From NCBI RefSeq assembly GCF_024323335.1, contig NC_066580.1, positions 140,425,170 through 140,489,169 of the forward strand: a stretch of DNA of 64,000 bases, given 5' to 3'. The position numbers were made by a program, and so were the translations under genes. The notes below the pieces were generated by a model. That model searched no databases. It saw only the letters and a list, made by a program, of their open reading frames with translations, and was not told where the DNA came from. Positions 23,555-37,860 of this stretch are shown piece by piece (within the stretch, counting starts at the first letter, position 1; each line of letters starts with the position of its first letter). This DNA comes from Lathyrus oleraceus (taxonomy: Eukaryota; Streptophyta; Magnoliopsida; Fabales; Fabaceae).

Positions 23555-26500
23555 TTCGGAGATATATCTCCGAACACACCTTGAGTATATAGAATTTTGA
23601 ATTAACGGTGAAAACTCCGGAGATGTATCTTCAAATTCATTCTGGAGATGCATCTCTGAACAATATTGGAGTTTAAATCACGCAAGAGCGTTTCTCCTTC
23701 CTCATTTAAAAAAAATCTTAAAGTCTCTCAAAAATGTTTCCATCAACTAAGTCCAAAATCAAACAACCAAACTCAAAGATTCTTCTATCAACATCAAGTA
23801 CATCAGAGACATCATCCAACACTGAAGTAAACTTTGAATTTGTAAATTTTTGATGTTTTGAAAAGTTTTTTGAGTTGTGTAAATGAGTAGAAATTAATGA
23901 TTTAGGTAAGAAATGAGTAAAAATTGCATGAATAATAGTTTATACATACTGTAAAACATGTTTGTTGGTTGAAAATAATGATCAAATCAATATTTTTGGG
24001 GTTTGTATGTCTGCATTGCTGCCATTGAAGGATCTGAAGAGTTGCAGAAAATTCCTTAGATGCATCTCTATATTTTTTCAACATTTGGATTCACATTACC
24101 CAGAGATGCATCTCCATAAATTATCAATCAATTTTATTTTTTTTGCTTTTATCAATCAATTGTCTAGTTTACTTACGGGCATTATGACTGATAGAGAAGA
24201 TAGACTAAGGCACAAGAGGATTGCACAACATGCATTAGTGTGGAGGGAGAATAGGCAAGTTTTAGAGGCTCATATTCACTCTAGCCATGCAGAAGTATCT
24301 ACTTATGGGGCTCATACTTATCCATCTTTTTCTTCCCGTAGAAGACAAGTTTCACCTACCGACACATCATTTCCTCCATCCTCCCGCAGACGACAAGTTT
24401 CACCTATTCAGACGCCAGAGGTACCTTAGTCATCAGTGCTATTTGAGGCACCAGTGTCACCTCTGACTGAAAAGACTTATGAGCTAGTGTGACCTCTGAC
24501 TGATGATGCTTCTGAGCCAGTACGACCTCCGACTGATGAGGCTGCTGAGCTAGTGCCACCTTCTAATGGTGAGACTGTTGATGATGATGAGTCAGATCCA
24601 CCTTAGGCATTTGGGGAGGCCCTATAGAGTTGTCATTGTTGCATATATATCCAAACCATACTGCCAGACATATCTGGGATGGAGAGGTAACATTAGTTGG
24701 ATTCATTTTTTTTAATTTATGTTTATTATTATATTACAAGTTTTCGAATTTAATTTATTTTTCTGTAGGACTGTGATCCGCTGAGGTTTATTAACCATGG
24801 ACGAAGATTATTAGCTTGGCTAAGCCGAATGATGAATGGTTTTAGGAAGATTTGTCCATATATGGGATGAATGACTTGTGCACGATCAATTATATCACGG
24901 TCAACCACGTGATGCTTAATGCATTTGTGGAGAGATGACACACCGAGACCTTTCCATTTCATCTCCTGCTTTGTGAGATGTCTATCACAATTGACGATAT
25001 GTCGTATTTGCTACATCTTTCGATCAAGGAGGAAACTTCTAGATCATGGGAGGATTAGCAGAGACGAGGCACTCGAGATGATGGTAGATTATCTACGAGT
25101 TTGAAAAAACCAAAGGATTCCATGCTAGGTTTGGATTCCTGAAAAAATGTATATACAAATGAGATCCTTAGAGCTGAGGAGGCTAGAGGTGATGTCGAAC
25201 AAGTTGGGATCCATAAAGCGTATGCTATGAGACCATATATTCTATATTTGGTTGTCACTATTAATTTTGTGAACAAGAGTGTAACTTATACATATGTCGC
25301 CTATCTACGGTACTTCGAGGACTTTGAGCGGATCCATGAGTACAACTGGGGGCCGCTTGTTTCATGTACTTATACTCGAATTTATTAAAGGAATGTAGGT
25401 GGAAGACTAAGCATGTCACATGCATCATCACACTACTGATGCTAATATTTATTGGTCTTTTAATGTTTCTATGTCATTTTTATTTCATTTTTTCAACGTC
25501 CTTACTGATGACTCGTGTGTTCCAACACTTTTCAAGCTTGGGTCCTCCAACAATTTCCTTGCATCTCTAGTTGGTCATGTGTACCGAATTACACCGAGGA
25601 TATGGCACATGCTTTTGCATTTTCCCCGCTAAGAGGGAATCAGGAGATAAAGTCGTTCAGAGTGTATCTTAACTGCTTGGTTGCCGATGATATGGACTTC
25701 AACAACTATGTCGGTCACCGTGAGACACAAGCATTTGATGATATAGTGTTATACTCGGGATGATTGACTTGCGAATCATGTCTCACATTTCCTCATCTGC
25801 CTGAACGCATCATATGGAAGTTCAGTTAGACCTAGACTATTCGCAGACACCATGTTGTCTCTGCTGCTCCTGCTATGACATGTAGAGAAATTGATGCCAT
25901 GTTTGATGATTATCTTGGTAATGTGGTATCGGTGGAGACACATAGTACCATAACAGAGAGCAATTAAAGCTACATCAACGGGTACATCAGGTGGTTCTTC
26001 AGGGTGTCACATCCGTATATGGTGCAGGCTGTTCTAGGAGATCCACCGAGGCCAACTCATTAGAAGATACCAAAAGAGGAGCAAACACAGTTAGATCACG
26101 CTCATGTGTCTTGCCTAAATATCGTCGCAAAGTGAAGATTACGCATGCACGCAATGACATGGGTATCTTCCCTGATGGGTCTGATGTGAGACAGGTCCTA
26201 GATGCCATTATGACGGACGTATGAGAGACATTGATGTACCATAGACAATGTCAGAGGACATGGGGTAGTGGAGGCCGAAAAGGCAGATGAGTTGTAGTTC
26301 GGCAAACAAAGTAGTATATAGTAGTTGTACTTTGGGTTCATTATGAATTGTATTTTATTTTCACTTCATTCTACTTTATCGTGTATTTCGACTTTATTTA
26401 TATATGTCATTTTTAGACCATATGGATTTATATATCATTTTTTACATATCGATTGTATGGTTTAATCTCATCACATAACAGGGTTCTTAACATTTATAAA

Positions 26501-26735
26501 TCACCACTTTCGCATGCGTAAACTATAAAACAAACATAATCTGCACTGGTCTGATAGGATACGGAGATGCATCTCCATAAACTCTGAAAGAAGATACATC
26601 TCTGGATTAATAAATGTGTAAAATATCTTTCAGAGAGGGATGAATGAAGTTTGTGTTAAAATATTTCGAAGATATATCTCCGAATTATTTAACATTTTAA
26701 TTTAAAGCAAGATACATCCGAAGATGAATCTTCGA
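23555..26735 (+). mobile_element. PMD-bearing element with palindromic repeats, decayed
   Basis: A decayed plant mobile domain gene is bracketed by short palindromes. Left cluster: TTCGGAGATATATCTCCGAA (23555-23574), GGAGATGTATCTTC (23619), GGAGATGCATCTCT (23644), TAGATGCATCTCTA (24057), GAGATGCATCTCC (24103). Right cluster: GGAGATGCATCTCC (26563), GAAGATACATCTCT (26590), TTCGAAGATATATCTCCGAA (26665-26684), CGAAGATGAATCTTCG (26719). The outermost 20-mers of the two clusters differ at one base. PMD genes often travel with Mutator-like elements in plants, which is my tentative class. I found no clear long terminal inverted repeat or 9 bp duplication, so the limits are approximate. Confidence 0.5.
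24184..26224 (+). pseudogene. Plant mobile domain (MAIN/MAIL-like) pseudogene
   Basis: From ATG 24184 a Ser/Pro-rich, charged N-terminal region with a duplicated SSRRRQVSP motif leads into pieces that follow the plant mobile domain in order. These are the FHL.CEMSITIDDMSYLLHL block (near 24955-25020), TINFVNKSVTYTYVAYLRYF (near 25260-25320), YTEDMAHAFAFSPLRGNQE with FRVYLNCLVADDMDFNNYV (25585-25720), and the C-terminal IFPDGSDVRQVLDAIMTDV block ending at TGA 26222-26224. Several stops and frameshifts interrupt it (for example near 24428, 24603 and 25100), and a probable intron lies after about 24685. Host PMD proteins such as MAIN and MAIL1 act in silencing and genome stability; this copy is non-functional and transposon-type. 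Confidence 0.75.
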
Positions 26736-26884
26736 AATCTAAAAGACATTTTGAATTTTCTAGATGTTTTTCCATCCGATAGAATAAAATAAGAAATTCG
26801 CTAAAACTTTCGCGGGACTCTAATCTCAAAGCCCAGTCCAGTTGCTCTTGACGAGGCCCATCATACTCCACCCTTGTATCAAAA

Positions 26885-27165
26885 CGAATTTGGATTGGAG
26901 CCGAATTGAACTCAACTGGCCGCCATCGCAGTCGGAGTCAGTCGTCGGCCACCGCTAAACACCGAGAAAGAAAACTCACCAGTTGATTGCATCCTACCAA
27001 ATCTCCACTCAGCGCGCCATTGACAGCATCGGTACTTTTACATTACTTTTCGCTTTAGAATCCGGAATTCTAGTTTATAGAAGAAACTGATTTTCCATTG
27101 AACATGAAACTGCAAATTTAGGTTTTTTATTTATTTAATTTATACTTTTTTTTTTCATTTATTAG
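26885..27165 (+). promoter_or_regulatory. UTP23 5' region with a probable leader intron
   Basis: The sequence turns GC-richer from about 26885, as a transcribed leader would. A donor-like CATCG|GTACTT at 27032/27033 and an acceptor TTTCATTTATTAG ending at 27165, directly before the ATG, suggest a 133 bp intron in the 5' UTR (27033-27165). I see no clear TATA box. The transcription start is not resolved. Confidence 0.55.
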
Positions 27166-29969
27166 ATGAAGATTAAGAAACAAAGTAGGCACAGGAAGAC
27201 ATTGACGTTTTTCACTGCTTGTTTCGGTTTCCATAAGCCTTACAAAGTTCTCTGTGATGGAACATTTGTGCATCACCTTATTGTGAATCGTATGACCCCT
27301 GCTGATACTGCTCTTGCCAATATTCTTAGTTCTACGGTCAAGCTCTACACAACAAGGTCTTTGTTTTGAGTTCTGTTTTAGTTTTTTGGTTTTGTTTTTT
27401 ATATCTTAATTTTTGTTGTTGTTGATTTGGGTTTTTGATTGAGGTAATGCAGATGTGTTCTAGCTGAGTTGAAAAGGCTTGGTAAATCGTATTCGGAGGC
27501 TCTTGAGGCTGCTCATAATCTTATAGTTGCAAGGTTAAACAATTTTCGGTCTTTTTAAATACACATGTATGTATCTTGTAGTGGCACATATGCTTTTAAA
27601 TTAATTCCTTTACAAAATTTTCTTTGGTCGTTATGATAGATTTGCATGATGAATATACAGTATTCAGTAGGCTGAAACCCTTCAAATGTGAATGTATACC
27701 AATTTTCTTTATTACATGGGTCAGGTGGGTTGGCTCTGTACATATCGGTTAGCCTGTTTGTTAATTGGTGGGCACTTGCCAAGGAGGAATGGTGTGGGGA
27801 GTTTTTGACAACTGCCGTAAAAAATTTGTGACCACGGCGGTACCATAGGCTGCAATGGCGTCTTGATATGATGGGTTTTTGGCCTGCCCTCCATATTCCA
27901 CCATCGGCAACACTGGTTTAGGTTGATAAGTCAAAGATTGGAGAAAATAGACCCTACGAATTCAGTCCAATAATTATTTGTTAGACACAACGAAACATCT
28001 CCGTTTGCCTCAACTAAGAAACAGCTTTGAAAGAACAGCCGTATAAATCCTTTAGGTTTTCATTTATTGTTGTTGCTAATATCTGAAATGCTTTTTCTGC
28101 TTTTTTCCTTCCTCTACTGTTGCTATTTGGTAAGAAAGCCATCTTTAGGTCCTAGCCCAATTGATTAGTTAGCTACTCCAACCAGTCAAGAAGTTATTGT
28201 GGATCACCCATATTGCTTGCATTGTCTTAAGGCAAAAGAAAAATGACTTCCTCATTCAATGCCTTATCACTATGGCATATTAGTTTTAACTTTTCAAAAC
28301 CTGGACTAGGCAGGATTCCTTTCGGAACCAACATTAATAGGATGACCTCTTAGAAAACCATTCTTGTCCCTTGGAAGTATAAATTTTGAGTATTGTTATA
28401 CTTACATTGATAATTGATATTTATAGACCCAAATAAGAACTGACCTTGAGATCCCCAAGTTGAATAACTTTTATGACTGACTGAAATGGAATGTTAAAAG
28501 GTTCTCTAATGTGAAGATTTGAAGTTGTATAGTCGTAATCATCAGTATTTAATATTCTATTAGCGCACAAGTAATGCTGCGGTGATGGTTTTGTAGTTTG
28601 ATCTAAACTTCAATTTGCAGATGCGAGCATGAAAAATGTGTGAGGGCCGATCTATGCATCACGGAGGTTGTCGGAGAAAATAATTCCGAGCACTTCTTTG
28701 TTGCTAGTCAAGATACCGACTTACGGAAGAAGTTGCAAGAGGTTGGAATATTCTTTGTAATGTTAATTGCGACAATTAGATATGTTACTGTCTCTTTGTA
28801 AACATGATAAAATGTTATTTGCATAAATGGTCTTTTCTGTGCCAATGACTTTGTCTAAAATATGTTGACTTGTGTAGAATTGTATCATTGTACATATGTT
28901 TAGTCTTCTTTACCTGCTTGTTGCAGATACCTGGTGTTCCTCTCATATATGGTCTAAGAAATGCTCTTTTCCTTGAATCTCCATCGGCATTTCAGAAGGA
29001 ATATGTCAAAACTTTGGAAGAAAGACGAATGCATATGACCAACACAGAATACCAGATATTTAGAGATAGGGCAAAGAAGAAATTAGCTGGTGGGGAAGAC
29101 AATAATTCCAATACTGAAATAACGGAAAACAAGGATGCAGGAGATCCAATTGCGAGTGCACAGGCAATAAAAAGAAGTATTACTTCAAGGAATCAGATTG
29201 GCATCAAGGATAAACCTCAATTCAAGAGAAAAAGAGCAAAGGTTATACTTTATTTTTTACTGTAGCTTCTTTCTTATTTATTTTTTATTATCATATCTAA
29301 TATATATGCTTATACCTTACCATTTTATTGTAAGCCAATTGACAATATTTTATATATATTTGTTTCCTAAAACAAAATGTTAGCAATGAATTGACAGTTA
29401 ATTTGTTTATACAAACTTTTTATAATTTTGTCACAAACTAATTTCTTTGTATTTGTGATGCAGTTTGATAGAAAGTTGTTGACTTGAAATCATTTGTGTA
29501 TGTTTCTAACGGTTATTGTTTTGTGTCACTCATATTAATGTGAACTTTGCAGGCTCCAAACCCACTTTCGTGCAAGAAGAAGAAAAGCCGTGAAAATCAA
29601 AACAATACTTTGAAGGTAGGATGGGTGGCAAAATTGATATGTTTCTTCAATTTGAACTTGAAAACTCTTGGATGTTAACTTTGGATTTGATTTTAATTCA
29701 TTTTCCGAGTAAAGCTTAATTTTCATATACCAAAGTTTTAAATTGTTTTACTTTTAAAACTATGTAGTTGCTTAGTTTAGCATGTTTAGAATACTTGAGC
29801 CATTGTTAGTATAACTCCAATGGTTTTTATCTGCTGGAGGTTATATTTTGCATCTGTTGAATGTTCATTGATTCCTATGTAGGAAAAGAAAGGAGACAGC
29901 ACAGTGAAGAGAAGCAGGAAAAGGAACAGGTCGCGGAAAGGGCAAACGGCAGCAGAAACCGGAAGTTAG
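27166..29969 (+). CDS. UTP23: UTP23, SSU-processome PIN-domain protein
   Basis: Six coding exons: 27166-27356, 27453-27533, 28621-28741, 28927-29241, 29553-29615 and 29883-29969. All introns are GT-AG and the phases agree, giving 285 residues. The protein begins MKIKKQSRHRKTLTFFTACF and has a PIN-like Fcf1/Utp23 domain to about residue 150: CDGTFVHHL with Asp31, CVLAELKRLG, the Cys/His cluster CEHEKC...C (92-103), FFVASQDTDLRKKL (Asp122, Asp124) and IPGVPLIYGLRNALF. A Lys/Arg-rich C-terminus (KKKKSR, KRSRKRNRSRK) fits nucleolar targeting. In yeast, Utp23 works in the 90S pre-ribosome, binds snR30 and is needed for early 18S rRNA cleavage; its PIN domain is not thought to act as the nuclease. 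Length and order match plant homologues (Arabidopsis MEE21). It is the only host gene I recognise here and it looks intact. Confidence 0.93.
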
Positions 29970-30359
29970 GTAGATCATTAGATATATATGGATGAACTCC
30001 TCGAGTCTGCTACTTCAGATGATTTTAGGGAGAATGGCAAATTTATGTTGGCATGGCACAGAAAAGTGCATCAGTTGGATTTTTAAATTTTATATGGATG
30101 TTTCTATATATGGAGAGGGGGAGGGGAAGAAATATTTTAAATGTTAGTAATATTTTAGGAGAGGGGAGGAGAGGAGGAAGTAAGAGGAGAAGATTTTTTT
30201 GAAAGAGAGGAGAGGAATCTAGAATAATTTATTATATTGAGGAATTTAATTTCAATTTTCTTAAATAGTAATTTATTTTTTGTGAAAATATTAAAATTTT
30301 AGGTTTTTATTCAATTGCTGTTTTTCTTTTTTGATGTCAAAGTTTTTTCTTGTGGTAAA
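29970..30359 (+). other. UTP23 3' flank with purine-rich stretch
   Basis: Probably the 3' UTR and downstream DNA. GGAGAGGGGGAGGGGAAGAA and AGGAGAGGGGAGGAGAGG runs lie at 30112-30190. The polyadenylation site cannot be fixed from sequence alone. Confidence 0.4.
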
Positions 30360-30467
30360 AAGTTTGCCTTAGCCTAATGAGGAGGCGTCTGCATTGGGCC
30401 TCATGAGGAGGTGCCAATGCCTCTGACGCCTGCAGCGCCTAGCCTCTTGGCGCATGCATTTTATATC

Positions 30468-30752
30468 TCCTCTATATAAATACCTTGCCTTGGATGCAAT
30501 ATTTTTCACACAAAATTCTTCCCTACTATCATATTTTGTTTCATTCAACTCTACTCTCCTTCAAGTTTTTGTGTTTTAATCATGTTTGAATACATTCACA
30601 AGCGAAATGCTGATTTAATATTTTTCGTCGTTGCGTCTTCGATAAAGATTCAACTTTGGAATATAGATTCGTTTGAACGTCTTAATCAGACGTTGAACAG
30701 TTGGCTAGATGGAGAAATTGGAGATGATGAAAGGATTAGAAGAATACAATGA
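30468..30752 (+). pseudogene. Short ORF behind a TATA-like box, in an element remnant
   Basis: CTCTATATAAATACC (about 30469-30483) is followed about 100 bp downstream by ATG 30582 and 56 codons, MFEYIHKRNADLIFFVVASS and onward, to a TGA at 30750-30752. The frame reads on past the TGA for another 17 codons (LVSTFNQNGEVRSRR...) before TAG, so the TGA probably replaces a Trp codon. I do not recognise the protein family with certainty. Its position beside Mutator-type and PMD fragments suggests it is an accessory frame of that element. Confidence 0.4.
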
Positions 30753-30891
30753 CTTGTGTCGACGTTCAATCAAAATGGAGAAGTGCGCTCGAGACGTTCG
30801 TAGGATGATGTATTACATGTTCAAAATTGTTTTGATGATTGTAATCGCCTAGTTATTGTATTGTAGTTGTTTTAATTGTTTGTGTTGTTAT

Positions 30892-31089
30892 TTATGTAAT
30901 GATATTTGCTCGCAAACTTATAATATGAAATAAATTTAGTTTTTCACATATTGCAACAGAGATACGATTGTTAGTACGATTGTGACCTGGTTGACTGCAT
31001 GAACTACATAATCTAACCATTTTGTTTGCCGTATCCATTTTGGTTCGAATTCGGGTGCTGTTTGGGCGACCCTTTTTCTTCCTCCGCAT
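30892..31089 (-). pseudogene. Mutator-type transposase C-terminal zinc knuckle fragment
   Basis: The minus-strand frame MRRKKKGRPNSTRIRTKMD is followed by VRLCSSCSQPGHNRTN. This is the 'GRPxxxRIRxEMD...CxxCxxxGHNRxxCP' tail found in MuDR-family plant transposases. The final Cys-Pro is lost and the catalytic DDE region and SWIM finger are absent, so it is a fragment. It faces the short frame at 30582. Confidence 0.6.
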
Positions 31090-31263
31090 AACTTCGTTAT
31101 GTTAGACGATGTCCCCTTGATATTCTGGCCAGTAATCTATTGGACCATATTGGACCAGACGATGTAATACTCCTACACAATTATATTTTAATTTAAAAAT
31201 ACTTATCAAATTATTTATCATCTAATCGTTTCGTATTGTTTTACAATTTATCTGGAGGTCATA

Positions 31264-31425
31264 TATGGGTTTTGATCATGATGTGAACCATACATTAATT
31301 ATCCGGTTCCCTACTGTGGAAATGCACCAGAGTGATCGGGTCAAACTGCAGTTCGACATGCAACAACAAATTCCAGAGCCTCCCACGTGTTTGGGGAATT
31401 GGCATCAAAAAAGGGTTGATGCATA
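31264..31425 (+). pseudogene. Second plant mobile domain fragment
   Basis: From 31267 the translation MGFDHDVNHTLIIRFPTVEM leads to HQSDRVKLQFDMQQQIPEPP and LGNWHQKRVDA before a TAA. The arrangement 'HQxDRVxxQFGxxQxIPxPP...xxxHxxD' is characteristic of PMD proteins. It is a fragment next to the MURA-like tail, so 30360-31425 is probably one decayed element related in type to the one at 23.5-26.7 kb. Confidence 0.6.
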
Positions 31426-31426
31426 A

Positions 31427-33165
31427 TGATATTTTTTAGACTGGAGAGACTTTGCAAAAGAGATGTGTCGTCATATAACTCCTTTTCCGGCGTCTCTCTT
31501 TCTCCACTACCATGTTTCCCTCCCACTCATTCAGATACCACTCCTAAGCCTTCCTCTACACCTCCTCAAAATGTGTCTTCAAACCCAACTACTGGAGCTA
31601 ACAACCCCTCTGAGTCCTCCAATCATGTGAGAGTATCCACCACTGCACATACTGAAAGTCCAACGACTTTCACAACTTCTTCACAGTCAGAAACTGGTAC
31701 TTCCTCTAGTCCAGGTTCAACTCAGTCTGCGTCTCATGCTGAATCTCATAGCTCCACTAATTCAGAATCCACAACTGAAGTTGCTATTCCTCTTAAGGTT
31801 GTTCCAGTTGATGTTAGACCAATCAATAGTCATGCTATGTAGACTAGAGCCAAATATGATTTTTCTCAACATAGACTGTAACCTAAACTTTTGCTTACTC
31901 TCTATGAACCTAAGATAGTTAAGCATGCCCTTGTTGACTTGCAGTGGAAGGAAGCTATGCAAGCTGAGTATGATGCTCTCATGGGCAACAATGCATGGAC
32001 TTTAGTTCCTCTTCCTCCTCAAAGGCATGCCATTGGTAGCAAATGGGTTTTCAGGATAAAAGAAAATCCTGATGGAACAGTTAACAAATACAAGGAAAGA
32101 CTTGTAGCCAAGGGATTTCACCAAAGAGAATAATTTGACTTCAATGAGACATTCCCCCCTGTTGTAAAACCTATTACCATCACGACCATTCTATCTATTA
32201 CACTCACATATAATTGGTCAATTCAGCAGCATGATGTGAACAATGCATTCCTAAATGGGTTATTAGATGAGGAAGTTTACATGGTTCAACCAAAGGGTTT
32301 TGAAAGCTTAAACTCTGACTTAGTATGCAAACTAAACAAGGCCATCTATGGTCTTAAGCAGGCTCTAAGACAGTGGTTTGAGAGGTTATAAGCAGCCTTA
32401 GTTCAACTTCACTTCAAGCTAAGCAAGTGTGATCCATCTCTTTTCATTAACTTCTCTCAAGGGCACACGGTCTACCTTCTGGTATATGTTGATGACACCA
32501 TCATCATTGGAAGCTCCATTCCCCTTGTACAATCTATAATCTCTAAGCTGAATGTAACTTTCTCCCTTAAACACTTGGGTCACTTAGACTACTTTCATGG
32601 TATTGAAGTTAAAAAGGGTACCTTCCAATCTCTGGTACTAACTCAAACCAAGTACATCAAAGATCTTTTAGTCAAATCTAACATGCTTGACTACACATGT
32701 GGTACCACACCCATGCAGTCTACATGTAAACTAACTAAAGTTGGCTCTCCCGCTTTGGCTGATTCTTATATGTACAAATCTGTTGTTGGTGCACTGCAAT
32801 ATGCAACATTTACCAGACTTGATATTGCATACTCAGTCAACAAAGTATGCCAGTTCATGTCTCATCCTCTTAAAGCTCATTGGGTGGTTGTGAAAAGAAT
32901 CCTAAGGTATCTTAAGGGTACTATCTCTCACGACATTCACCTGCTTCCACTTCCTCTTAATATAACTCATTCCATTCAAGGTTTTTCTGATGTAGACTGG
33001 GCCTCTGACCCAGATGACAAAAGAAGCACCTCAGGCGCATATATCTACTTTGACCCCAATCTAATCTCTTGGTGGTCTAAAAAGCAGCTTGTAATTTCCA
33101 GATCTAGTACTGAGTTAGAGGAACTGACAACTGCCAGTTCTATGTGTAATTATTACCTACTATAG
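31427..33165 (+). pseudogene. Ty1/copia RT-RNase H fragment, plus strand
   Basis: A Ser/Thr-rich integrase C-terminal linker (31500-31840) precedes RT: WKEAMQAEYDALMGNNAWTL, GSKWVFRIKENPDGTVNKYK, VNNAFLNGLLDEEVYM, YGLKQALRQW and VYLLVYVDDTIIIG near 32480. Then RNase H: DVDWASDPDDKRSTSGAYIY and SWWSKKQLVISRSSTE. Stops interrupt it at 31840-31842, 31879-31881, 32131-32133 and 32388-32390. RNase H ends prematurely, so its last ~60 residues are missing. No gag, protease or integrase catalytic core is present. The RT resembles Ale/Ivana-type copia, but I hold lineage loosely. Confidence 0.85.
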
Positions 33166-33294
33166 CAAGTCATCACCTTGTTGCTCTATAAGTAATAAGG
33201 TGTCATCTCTTTGTAACTAACTTTTGATTAATAACAAAATTATGTTATAGTATGAAATCTGAGATTGAACTCTCATCTTGCTTAGTTTCTAACA
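33166..33294 (+). repeat. Probable 3' LTR remnant of the copia fragment
   Basis: Directly after the truncated RNase H come CTCTTTGTAACTAAC...TTGATTAATAACAAAAT and the end CTTAGTTTCTAACA. This resembles the R-U5 part of small copia LTRs. An internal deletion seems to have joined RNase H to the LTR. No target duplication was found. Confidence 0.4.
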
Positions 33295-36679
<3,385 letters not shown>

Positions 36680-37462
36680 GGAAAATCTAAAGAGAGACAT
36701 ACCTAACTTGTCATGAAAGAAATCTTTGTAAATGCTATCATGACCTTGATTAAGCCAAGTAAAATTTTGAAGGTAAAACCATGAATAACAAGCTTACTTG
36801 CACAAGAGTTGTCTTCTATAAGGATCTTCTATAAGATAAGGGTTATCAAGAAATTCATTGATTTAATGATGAACAAGTTGTTAACCCATCTAGTTCTTAT
36901 ATGCCAAGGGGTCAAAGAGACAATAGCAAAAATATTCACAACTATCAAAGAGTCTGTTTCCAACCAAACCTTTTTTCAACCCCTCTCGCAATTTAGCTTT
37001 ATAGCCATCTTAGCTCCATTAAATTCGGCAAGAAAAAGTAATTATTGGACCAATAAAAAAAGAGAAGCAAATGCTTTATCTTATCATTCATGAAAATTCA
37101 CCAGCAAACACCAATAGTCGGAAGAGTGACAACCATCCCATAAATGTTGCATTTGAGCAAACCAAGAACAAGAGGATACCACACAACATCAACCACTCTT
37201 TATTGCTTAGTAGATGTATTTTTATGTTGAATTTCTTAATAACACAAAATTTCACCTTTGAAAAATTTGAAGTTTTGCTTTGCTTATTAACATAAACTAG
37301 GACATTAGAGAAAACCATAGAAATACAAGTTTCCCAATCAATACAGTTGCCATCAAAATGATGTTGGAAATTTGGCAATTTTCCCGCAAGAATTTCACCA
37401 AATTTTGATGAACAAGAATCAATCTTTTTGATCGATTCCTCCTCTTGTTCTTCACTTTTCAC
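36680..37462 (-). pseudogene. LINE (L1-type) 3' end with RNase H fragment
   Basis: The minus-strand frame from 37462 contains WETCISMVFSNVL, FSKVKFCVIKKFNIKIH and, near its end, CNATF where related LINEs read CNxDG. After frameshifts the reading continues with AEFNGAKMAIKLNCERG, a stop, VWLETDSLIVVNIF, PWHIRTRWVNNLF and EDNSCASKLVIHG. Those are the hallmarks of the RNase H domain (RVT_3) at the C-terminus of plant L1 elements. The endonuclease and RT are missing, as expected for a 5'-truncated, long-dead copy. No poly-A tail or target duplication was resolved. Confidence 0.65.
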
Positions 37463-37860
37463 TCGACTGAATCAACCACACTTTGGTTGCAAAATTTTGC
37501 TGCACAGAGATAATGAAAGAAGAAAAGAAAATTGAATTTTGGAAAGAGAGGAATTAGGGGTTATCGAGAGAAGAAAAACTTGTTTTTGTAGAGTTTCTCT
37601 CTGCTCTCAAACATTGCAATATGAAATTACTCATTTCCAAGTTACAATCAATAATATGGTTACTCCATATTAATAGATTGAGTTTGTTTACACACTAAAC
37701 AAACCCTAACTAACCTAACTAACTCACCTAAACAAAACAAATAAATCTAAGTCATCATTTCCAAAAATAAACTAATTCAACACACATAGCATTTCGATAA
37801 CTTCCTTGCCTCTATCGAGAAACCTACTTTGACACAAGGAATTACAATTTAACATATCAC
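37463..37860. other. Possible LTR of the old copia pseudogene
   Basis: Sequence downstream (on the minus strand) of the RNase H stop at 37861. A 3' LTR is expected here, but no TG...CA boundary or target duplication could be fixed. Confidence 0.3.

Noticed and set aside
27534..28620. A second gene or TE in the large UTP23 intron 2
   Set aside because: A 75-codon antisense frame has no motif, and a GC-richer patch at 27770-27920 shows no element ends; ordinary intron sequence.
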